From Actinomycetota bacterium (lineage in GTDB: Bacteria; Actinomycetota; Actinomycetes; Nanopelagicales; Nanopelagicaceae): 6,060 nucleotides of DNA. The stretch covers positions 1-6,060 of the forward strand of contig WLDY01000042.1 of the NCBI GenBank assembly GCA_009704555.1, in the 5' to 3' direction. The translations under genes and the position numbers were made by a program. This document shows, in pieces, positions 1 to 5,149 of this stretch. Positions within the stretch are counted from its first letter, which is position 1; every line of letters starts with the position of its first letter. Under the pieces are notes generated by a model. That model worked only from the letters and a program-made list of their open reading frames with translations, searched no databases and was not told the DNA's origin.

Positions 1-1088
1 AAGCGCTTCCCGAGTTCTATAGCGAAGCAACGAGAGAGCACGATGTCTCCGTCATTGGACGTCCAACCGTCGACATCAAGGAACTCAAAGACAACGAGCT
101 ACTGTCCTTCACGGTAGAAGTCGATATCCGACCTGAGATCACATTGCCTGACTTCAGCGCGATCTCGATCGAAGTAGATGATGTGAAGCTGACAGACGAA
201 GAAGTAGCTGAGCAAGTAGATGCACTTCGTATCCGTTTTGGCACTCTTTCCGAGGTAGAGAAGGTCGTAGAGACCGGTGACTTCGTCGCAATTGACCTGC
301 AGGCCACCGTCGGTGGCAAAGAAGTAGAAGGTGGAGAGGCGAAGAACGTCTCCTATGAGGTCGGCAAGAACAACATGATCGATGGTCTCGATGAAGCCCT
401 TGTGGGTATGAATAAGGGTGAAAGCAAGAAGTTCGAGGCACCACTACAAGGCGCATCTGAGGGTGAGATCGGTGAGATCGAAGTGACTCTCATCGCGGTC
501 AAACACCGAGATCTGCCTCCTCTCGATGATGACTTCGCAAAGAAGGCAAGTGAGTTTGAGACTCTCGCTGAGTTGAACGCTGATGTCCGTGAGCGCTTAC
601 TTCGACTGAAGCAGTTGGAGCAGGGTGCACAGGCTCGGGACAAACTCGTTGAGCACTTGATGCAGTCGGTAGAGGTCGTCGTTCCTGAGTCATTAGTGAG
701 CGATGGGGTCCACGATCATCTCGAGAAGGAAGGACGCCTCGAAGACGATGTACATCGCACAGAGGTGACTGATGAGATGACCCTCTCCTTCAAGCATGAC
801 TTCTTGATGGATGCGATCGTGAAGGCTGAGCAAGTCCAGGTGAGCGAATCAGAGTTGAGCGAGTACATCGTCCGCACCGCATCTCGTTATGGCATGGCTC
901 CTCGTGACTTCGCAAATGAGATCGCGAAAGCGGGACAGATCGGATCGATCTTCGCCGATGTCGCGCGCGCCAAGGCGCTCGCAGTGGTTCTTGAGCGAAT
1001 CGACGTGAAGGATGCCTCTGGCAAGAAGGTGGACCTGACAGAGCTCCGCCCGAAGAGCGCAATCCAAGATCCAGAGCCCAACGAGTAG
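1..1088 (+). CDS. tig: Trigger factor (ribosome-associated chaperone and prolyl isomerase), 5'-truncated by window edge
   Basis: Trigger factor binds the ribosome exit tunnel, shields nascent cytosolic proteins and has an FKBP-type peptidyl-prolyl isomerase domain. The frame is open from base 3 with no stop, giving 361 residues. By comparison with the family's usual 430-470 residues, roughly the first 85, including the ribosome-docking signature, lie upstream of the window. The internal ATG at base 144 is not the real start, because family-like sequence (ending RPEITLPDF) runs through it. The FKBP-like domain lies at about 270-506, from GDFVAIDL through the GGEAKN and MIDGLDEAL segments to IEVTLIAVKHRDLPPLDDDF. 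Its substrate flap is short, as I recall for actinobacterial homologues. The rest is the helical SurA-like C-terminal chaperone arm, starting near LAELNADVRERL and ending in an acidic tail (QDPEPNE). tig upstream of clpP and clpX is a widespread order. Identification is secure. Confidence 0.96.
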   Translation, partial: ALPEFYSEATREHDVSVIGRPTVDIKELKDNELLSFTVEVDIRPEITLPDFSAISIEVDDVKLTDEEVAEQVDALRIRFGTLSEVEKVVETGDFVAIDLQATVGGKEVEGGEAKNVSYEVGKNNMIDGLDEALVGMNKGESKKFEAPLQGASEGEIGEIEVTLIAVKHRDLPPLDDDFAKKASEFETLAELNADVRERLLRLKQLEQGAQARDKLVEHLMQSVEVVVPESLVSDGVHDHLEKEGRLEDDVHRTEVTDEMTLSFKHDFLMDAIVKAEQVQVSESELSEYIVRTASRYGMAPRDFANEIAKAGQIGSIFADVARAKALAVVLERIDVKDASGKKVDLTELRPKSAIQDPEPNE

Positions 1089-1090
1089 TT

Positions 1091-1108
1091 GTTGCGCCCT
1101 GAGCGAAC
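1091..1108. promoter_or_regulatory. Candidate ClgR operator upstream of clpP1P2
   Basis: On the minus strand, 1108 to 1095 reads GTTCGC-TCAGG-GCG, an exact match to GTTCGC-N5-GCG, the motif I recall for ClgR, the activator of clpP1P2 in Streptomyces. The + strand also fits the Corynebacterium-type core CGCYNANRGCGWWS at 13 of 14 positions. Three further bases, GTT at 1091-1093, mirror AAC at 1106-1108 and extend the dyad. The motif ends 112 bases before the clpP1 start codon, in the non-coding gap. I found no other exact copy when scanning the window by eye. The clgR gene itself is not in the window, so the regulator is inferred. The terminator-like hairpin overlaps this site. Confidence 0.5.
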
Positions 1109-1119
1109 AGGGCGGTTTT
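1095..1119 (+). terminator. Possible Rho-independent terminator after tig
   Basis: A perfect 7-bp GC-rich stem (CGCCCTG at 1095-1101 with CAGGGCG at 1108-1114) encloses the 6-base loop AGCGAA and is followed by GTTTTGTG. It begins 6 bases after the tig stop codon, the expected place for a terminator. The T-run is only four long and interrupted, so termination would be weak or partial. The same bases contain a ClgR-like operator, which could explain the symmetry instead. Confidence 0.45.
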
Positions 1120-1207
1120 GTGACGCTCCTGGTCGTTATCGGGAAGCATCCGTCAAAAAAGGTTGTTAGGGTCTCTACATAGCCAAAGCATCACCCACAG
1201 TAGATAA

Positions 1208-1214
1208 AGAGGAG
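1208..1214 (+). promoter_or_regulatory. Ribosome binding site of clpP1
   Basis: The purine-rich AGAGGAG lies 6 bases before GTG at 1221. It fixes the clpP1 start at a GTG codon, and no other start in this frame is comparably supported. Confidence 0.8.
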
Positions 1215-1220
1215 CCCCTC

Positions 1221-1838
1221 GTGGAACTCATTACCCCACAACTTGCCGCGCCGAGCGCTGCAGGTGGCCTCGACGACCAGGTCTACAACCGACTCCTGAA
1301 GGAGCGGATCATCTTCCTAGGTTCCGTGGTCGAAGACTCGATGGCGAATGCGATCGCCGCTCAGATGCTCCTCCTTGCTGCTGAGGATCCCGATAAGGAC
1401 ATCTTCCTCTACATCAACTCACCAGGTGGATCAGTCACCGCAGGTATGGCGATCTACGACACGATGCAATACATCAAGAACGATGTCGCAACGGTCGCAA
1501 TGGGTCTTGCTGCTTCGATGGGTCAATTCCTTCTCTGTGCAGGTGCTCCAGGAAAGCGTTATGCCCTTCCACACGCTCGCATCATGATGCACCAGCCATC
1601 AGGCGGAATCGGTGGAACAGCGAGCGATATCAGGATTCAAGCTGAACAGATGGCCCACACCAAGAAGACGATGGCTGATCTGATCGCACATCACACCGGC
1701 CAGAAGGTGGAGACGATCACCTCGGATTCTGATCGCGATCGATGGTTCACCGCAGATGAAGCGAAGAAGTACGGATTCGTCGATCATGTCGTCAAGTCCG
1801 CCGGACAGGTTTCAGGTAGCGGAGGGACAGCACGCTAA
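1221..1838 (+). CDS. clpP1: ATP-dependent Clp protease proteolytic subunit 1
   Basis: Serine peptidase of family S14. It forms one heptameric ring of the cytosolic Clp protease and degrades proteins unfolded by ClpX or ClpC. The 205-residue product has the full catalytic triad: Ser99 in GLAASMGQ, His124 in IMMHQP and Asp173 in DRDRWF. The 25 and 49 residue spacings equal those of E. coli ClpP. NSPGGS (66-71), near the oxyanion hole, and the GGIGGTASDI handle region are intact. It resembles actinobacterial ClpP1 (DSDRDRWFTADEA...YGFVDH) rather than ClpP2. In that phylum ClpP1 is active only when paired with a ClpP2 ring. The start is GTG with a good ribosome binding site, and the stop TAA shares its last base with the ATG of clpP2, so translation is probably coupled. 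The glycine-rich tail (GQVSGSGGTAR) looks disordered. Likely transcribed from the 1089-1220 gap under a ClgR-like activator. Confidence 0.97.
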   Translation: MELITPQLAAPSAAGGLDDQVYNRLLKERIIFLGSVVEDSMANAIAAQMLLLAAEDPDKDIFLYINSPGGSVTAGMAIYDTMQYIKNDVATVAMGLAASMGQFLLCAGAPGKRYALPHARIMMHQPSGGIGGTASDIRIQAEQMAHTKKTMADLIAHHTGQKVETITSDSDRDRWFTADEAKKYGFVDHVVKSAGQVSGSGGTAR

Positions 1839-2467
1839 TGAGAGAAGAATTCATGCCCAACAAGATCCAATCCCGATATGTGCTTCCTACTATCGAAGAG
1901 CGCACCTCTTATGGCTATAAGCGCCTTGATCCTTATACGAAGCTCTTCGAAGAGCGGATCATCTTCCTCGGACAGGCGATCGATGACACCGTCGCAAACG
2001 ATGTGATGGCACAGATCCTCACTCTTGAGTCGATGGATCCTGATCGCGACATCATCATGTACATCAACTCCCCAGGTGGATCATTCACCGCACTCACTGC
2101 CATCTATGACACGATGCAATTCGTCCGTCCAGATGTGATGACGATCTGTCTCGGTCAGGCAGCATCCGCAGCAGCGGTCCTGCTCGCAGGTGGAACAAAG
2201 GGCAAGCGCTACGCACTCGAGCATTCTCGAATCCTCATCCACCAGCCATATAGCGAGGGTGGCGGACAGGGATCCGATATCGAGATCCAGGCGAGAGAGA
2301 TCCTTCGTATGCGCACTCTCCTTGAGGAACTCTTGGCGCGTCACTCATCGAGGTCTATTGACGATATTGGCAAGGACATCGAGCGCGACAAGATTCTCAC
2401 TGCACAAGAGGCGGTTGAGTACGGTCTAATTGATCAGATCCTCTCCACGCGTAAAGCGAAGAAGTAG
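1838..2467 (+). CDS. clpP2: ATP-dependent Clp protease proteolytic subunit 2
   Basis: Second S14 peptidase, expected to form the partner heptamer of the ClpP1P2 tetradecamer and, in mycobacteria, the ring that docks the ATPase. Numbering from ATG 1838 (209 residues), the triad is Ser110 in GQAASAAA, His135 in ILIHQP and Asp184 in ERDKIL, with the same 25 and 49 residue spacings as clpP1. NSPGGS is at 78-83. The sequence follows actinobacterial ClpP2 (GQAASAAAVLLA, RMRTLLEELLARH, RDKILTAQEA). The start is uncertain. ATG 1838 overlaps the clpP1 stop by one base and has GGAGGG 11 bases upstream. ATG 1853, in frame, has a purine run (AGAGAAGA) 4 bases upstream and would give 204 residues. The overlap favours coupled translation from the first. 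ClpP2 is often made with a short propeptide, and the N-terminal stretch before YVLPTIEERT could serve as one. Confidence 0.96.
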   Translation: MREEFMPNKIQSRYVLPTIEERTSYGYKRLDPYTKLFEERIIFLGQAIDDTVANDVMAQILTLESMDPDRDIIMYINSPGGSFTALTAIYDTMQFVRPDVMTICLGQAASAAAVLLAGGTKGKRYALEHSRILIHQPYSEGGGQGSDIEIQAREILRMRTLLEELLARHSSRSIDDIGKDIERDKILTAQEAVEYGLIDQILSTRKAKK

Positions 2468-2496
2468 TTCCTCAGACTTCTCGACGCTGGCCTGAC

Positions 2497-3756
2497 GTGA
2501 CCGAGAAGAAGCTCCTAGAGCATCGCGACTTCGTCTTGCTCTGGTTATCGGGGCTTCTCGTCGTCATCGGTTCCTCTGCCTTTCCAATTGCACTCGCAGT
2601 CACCATTCTTGATGCTGGTGGCACTGCGACGACCCTCGGTCTGATCCTTGCCTCACGCGTTCTTTCGTCAGTGATCCTTGCCCTCGCAGGTGGCGTATGG
2701 GCTGATCGATACAAACGCAAATACATCATGATCTCTGCGGATCTCTTGCGCGCAATTCTCACCGTCGTCTTGGTTTTCGTCACCGTCACGGATCTTCCGA
2801 CATGGATGATCGCTCTCGTCGTCTTCATGATGGGAGCAGGAGAGGCGCTTGGATTCCCGGCATCTGGTGCGATCCTGCCTTCGATACTTCCTGATCGTCT
2901 CCTACCTGAAGGCAATGCTTGGCGCGCAGTCACTGCTCGCGTCGGTGCGATCCTGGGACCTGCCCTTGGCGGTGCAATGGTCGCCCTCATCGGTAGTGAA
3001 TGGACCTTCCTTGTCACGGCGGCATTCTTCGTCGTCGGAACCATCTTGCTCTTGCCGATTCAAGAGACCGACTTCGAGCGGACGCTGACAGAGAACACCT
3101 TCGTCCGTGAACTACGCGAAGGACTTTCCGCGGTGCGACGGATGCCATGGGTGATGTGGTTGATCATCATGGCGAGCCTGCAGTTGATGGTCGTCGTTGG
3201 AGCGGAAGTCGTCCTCTTACCTGTCGTCACCCGCGAAGAATTTGGCGGCAACTTCGTCTACGCCGCCGCCTCTGTTGCAGCAGGTCTCGGTGGCGGAATC
3301 TCCGCACTCTTCTGGGCGAAGATCAAAGTCCCTCGACCCGGACTCTGGTCGGTTCTCTCGTGGATGCTCTTCTCGCTCTCACTTCTCGTTCTCGTCTTCC
3401 CGGTCCACCCCTGGCTAGTCATCGGTGTCTACTTCATCGTCGGTCTTTCAACTGAACCCTTTGGCGTCTACTGGCCGACCGCGATCCAGCGAGAAGTTCC
3501 GCGTGAGTTGCAAGCGCGGGTCTTTAGCGTCGATCACATGGGCTCACTCGCCTTGATGCCACTCGGAATGGCGCTCGTCGGTCCGATCACAGAGTGGGTC
3601 GGCATGACCGAATTCCTGATCTTCGCCGTCCTCTTCCATGTCGTCACCTGCATCATCGTCCTCTTTGTGCCCGGAGTCATCGATCTCAAGTCACCGACCA
3701 AAGACCCTGAGAATTCCTCTCAGGGCGAACAGAATCAGCCAGCCACCTCGAAGTGA
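2497..3756 (+). CDS. Major facilitator superfamily transporter, efflux type (EntS/MefA-like MFS_3 group)
   Basis: Predicted inner-membrane proton-driven transporter of 419 residues, probably exporting a small molecule; the substrate cannot be read from the sequence. About twelve hydrophobic segments are visible, near residues 13-35, 45-66, 77-97, 102-124, 146-166, 169-188, 217-240, 250-273, 282-301, 304-325, 346-366 and 373-395. Between segments 2 and 3 is MFS motif A (GGVWADRYKRK, 65-75). GPALGG (154-159) in segment 5 resembles the antiporter motif C. The central loop FVRELREGLSAVRRMP and the later VPRELQARVFS are typical of the macrolide/enterobactin exporter-like group. The polar tail after 398 is cytoplasmic and its coding DNA holds a perfect inverted repeat. 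The GTG start at 2497 lacks a clear ribosome binding site; it is chosen because EHRDFVLLWLSG right after it is the usual family N-terminus. It lies 29 bp after clpP2 and may be cotranscribed. Confidence 0.85.
   Translation: MTEKKLLEHRDFVLLWLSGLLVVIGSSAFPIALAVTILDAGGTATTLGLILASRVLSSVILALAGGVWADRYKRKYIMISADLLRAILTVVLVFVTVTDLPTWMIALVVFMMGAGEALGFPASGAILPSILPDRLLPEGNAWRAVTARVGAILGPALGGAMVALIGSEWTFLVTAAFFVVGTILLLPIQETDFERTLTENTFVRELREGLSAVRRMPWVMWLIIMASLQLMVVVGAEVVLLPVVTREEFGGNFVYAAASVAAGLGGGISALFWAKIKVPRPGLWSVLSWMLFSLSLLVLVFPVHPWLVIGVYFIVGLSTEPFGVYWPTAIQREVPRELQARVFSVDHMGSLALMPLGMALVGPITEWVGMTEFLIFAVLFHVVTCIIVLFVPGVIDLKSPTKDPENSSQGEQNQPATSK
3705..3725. repeat. Perfect 8-bp inverted repeat in the 3' end of the MFS gene
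   Basis: CCCTGAGA (3705-3712) and TCTCAGGG (3718-3725) are exact reverse complements around the 5-base spacer ATTCC. The repeat lies in the codons for the hydrophilic tail, about 30 bp before the stop. No T-run follows, so it is not a canonical terminator. In RNA it would form a stable hairpin; in DNA it could be a protein-binding dyad. Confidence 0.75.
3717..3730. promoter_or_regulatory. Weak ClgR-like box upstream of clpX
   Basis: CTC-TCAGG-GCGAAC keeps the GCGAAC half of the ClgR motif and has one mismatch (CTC for CGC) in the other half. It matches the Corynebacterium-type core CGCYNANRGCGWWS, as I recall it, at 13 of 14 positions. It ends 116 bases before the clpX start, against 112 bases for the box before clpP1, and in the same orientation. 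It lies inside the coding tail of the transporter gene, and its outer flank is not symmetrical, so chance is a real alternative. Confidence 0.25.
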
Positions 3757-3778
3757 GCGATTTATCCTTTTGCCCTAA

Positions 3779-3810
3779 GGATGTGAGTGTGGAACTCCAC
3801 TCCCGCATCC
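3779..3810 (+). other. Potential hairpin in the clpX leader
   Basis: GGATG (3779-3783) pairs with CATCC (3806-3810), and GAGTG (3785-3789) with CACTC (3798-3802), leaving a small internal loop and an 8-base apex. This makes a stem of about ten pairs between the transporter stop and clpX. No T-run follows, so it fits a 5' leader structure or weak processing site better than a terminator. It was found by hand pairing only. Confidence 0.35.
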
Positions 3811-3831
3811 CTTCCCCAAGCCTTCCCCAAG
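3810..3831. repeat. Exact tandem duplication of an 11-bp unit before clpX
   Basis: CCTTCCCCAAG occurs at 3810-3820 and again immediately at 3821-3831, with no mismatch and no spacer. It sits between the leader hairpin and the clpX ribosome binding site. The second copy ends just before the Shine-Dalgarno purines. Confidence 0.85.
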
Positions 3832-3834
3832 AGA

Positions 3835-3840
3835 AGAGGA
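3835..3840 (+). promoter_or_regulatory. Ribosome binding site that decides the clpX start
   Basis: AGAGGA lies 6 bases before GTG 3847. The upstream in-frame GTG at 3787 has no such signal. Starting there would add a 20-residue proline-rich N-terminus (MWNSTPASLPQAF...) not known in ClpX, so 3847 is preferred. Confidence 0.8.
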
Positions 3841-3846
3841 CCTGTC

Positions 3847-5139
3847 GTGACGCGCATCGGTGAGAGCGGCGATCTACTCAAGTGTTCCTTCTGCGGTAAG
3901 ACGCAGAAGCAGGTCAAGAAGTTGATCGCAGGTCCAGGCGTCTATATCTGCGATGAATGCATCGACCTCTGCAATGAGATCCTCGAAGACGAATTGGCGG
4001 AAGCCTCATCCTTAGGTCTTCAAGAACTTCCGAAGCCGGCTGAGATCTATCAATTCCTCGACCAATATGTGATCGGTCAAGAGCGCGCGAAGAAGTCACT
4101 CTCGGTCGCGGTCTACAACCATTACAAGCGAATCAAGGGAGATGGCGCTCGCCGCGATAGCGATATCGAGATCGCAAAGAGCAACATCCTCCTGCTCGGA
4201 CCCACCGGATGTGGCAAGACTCTCCTCGCACAGACTTTGGCGCGAATCCTCAATGTGCCATTCGCCATCGCTGATGCGACCGCACTGACTGAGGCTGGAT
4301 ACGTCGGTGAGGATGTCGAGAACATCTTGCTAAAACTCCTGCAGGCTGCTGACTTCGATGTGAAGAAGGCCGAGCAGGGGATCATCTACATCGATGAGAT
4401 CGACAAGGTTGCGCGCAAGAGCGAGAACCCATCGATCACTCGTGATGTCTCCGGTGAGGGAGTACAGCAAGCGCTCTTGAAGATCCTCGAAGGCACGACA
4501 GCATCCGTTCCGCCACAAGGTGGCAGGAAGCATCCGCACCAAGAGTTCATCCAGTTGGATACCTCCAACATCCTCTTCATCGTCGGTGGAGCCTTCGCAG
4601 GACTTGAGAAGATCATCGAGGGACGCAAAGGCAAGGCAGGCGTCGGATTCAACGCCGAGCTCAAGACGGTGGAAGATCGCAAGAAAGAAGATCCATTCGC
4701 CGATGTCATGCCCGAGGATCTCTTGAAGTTCGGCATGATCCCTGAATTCATCGGACGTCTTCCTGTCGTCACAAGCGTTGAGAACCTCGATCGAGCAGCG
4801 CTCCTGCAGATATTGACCGAACCGAAGAATGCGCTGGTCAAGCAATATGGCCATCTCCTTGAGATGGATGATGTGGAACTTGAGATCGAACCTGCTGCCC
4901 TCGACGTGGTCGCCGATCAAGCAATCGAGCGTGGCACTGGCGCACGTGGACTTCGCGCCATCATGGAGGAGATCCTCCTTGGCGTTATGTATGAGGTACC
5001 GAGCAAGAAGGATGTCGGTCGCGTGGTGATCACTCCTGAGGTGGTCACTGAAAGAGCCGCACCTCGATACATCGAGCGAAGTGCGAACGCACCGAAGCGA
5101 GTGAAACCAGAGCGAAAGACCGAAGAGAAGAGCGCCTAA
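3847..5139 (+). CDS. clpX: ATP-dependent Clp protease ATP-binding subunit ClpX
   Basis: Hexameric cytosolic AAA+ unfoldase that recognises substrates, unfolds them with ATP and threads them into ClpP. Starting at GTG 3847 the product is 430 residues (MTRIGESGDLLKC...), a normal length. The N-terminal zinc-binding domain has Cys13, Cys16, Cys35 and Cys38. Walker A is GPTGCGKT (118-125), pore loop 1 is GYVGE (151-155), and Walker B is IIYIDEID (179-186) with Asp183-Glu184. The RKH substrate loop is at 227-229, an arginine finger at Arg303 (FIGRLPV) and sensor 2 at GARGLR (365-370). The ClpP-docking loop reads VGF (266-268) where IGF is most common. The last 20 or so residues are basic and polar, probably disordered. 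It follows the transporter by 90 bp, enough for its own promoter, though I see no convincing -35/-10 pair. valS follows closely. Confidence 0.98.
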   Translation: MTRIGESGDLLKCSFCGKTQKQVKKLIAGPGVYICDECIDLCNEILEDELAEASSLGLQELPKPAEIYQFLDQYVIGQERAKKSLSVAVYNHYKRIKGDGARRDSDIEIAKSNILLLGPTGCGKTLLAQTLARILNVPFAIADATALTEAGYVGEDVENILLKLLQAADFDVKKAEQGIIYIDEIDKVARKSENPSITRDVSGEGVQQALLKILEGTTASVPPQGGRKHPHQEFIQLDTSNILFIVGGAFAGLEKIIEGRKGKAGVGFNAELKTVEDRKKEDPFADVMPEDLLKFGMIPEFIGRLPVVTSVENLDRAALLQILTEPKNALVKQYGHLLEMDDVELEIEPAALDVVADQAIERGTGARGLRAIMEEILLGVMYEVPSKKDVGRVVITPEVVTERAAPRYIERSANAPKRVKPERKTEEKSA

Positions 5140-5149
5140 CCGCTCAACT

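Noticed and set aside
1163..1181. Promoter for clpP1 (TAGGGT at 1167-1172, or TACATA at 1176-1181, as -10; TTGTTA at 1163-1168 as -35)
   Set aside because: TAGGGT fits a loose actinobacterial TAnnnT -10, but neither -10 candidate has a recognisable -35 at 15-19 bases, and nothing -10-like lies the right distance after TTGTTA. A promoter is likely in the gap but cannot be placed.
2460..2481. Hairpin at the end of clpP2 (AGAAGT with ACTTCT)
   Set aside because: Only six AT-rich pairs around a 10-base loop, with no T-run after it; not a credible terminator.
2472..3044. 190-codon open frame on the minus strand opposite the MFS gene
   Set aside because: It is an Arg/Ser/Pro/Thr-rich low-complexity translation typical of a shadow frame, antisense to a clear transporter.
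3787..3846. Alternative upstream GTG start for clpX
   Set aside because: It would add 20 atypical residues and run through the hairpin and tandem repeat. The GTG at 3847 has a proper ribosome binding site and gives the standard N-terminus.
5081..5092. Palindrome GTGCGAACGCAC as another ClgR site
   Set aside because: It contains GCGAAC but lacks CGC five bases upstream, and it lies inside the clpX coding tail with no gene start at a fitting distance.
5130..5145. Hairpin around the clpX stop codon (GAGCG with CGCTC) as a terminator
   Set aside because: The stem has five pairs with no following T-run, and valS starts 10 bases after clpX, so termination here is unlikely.
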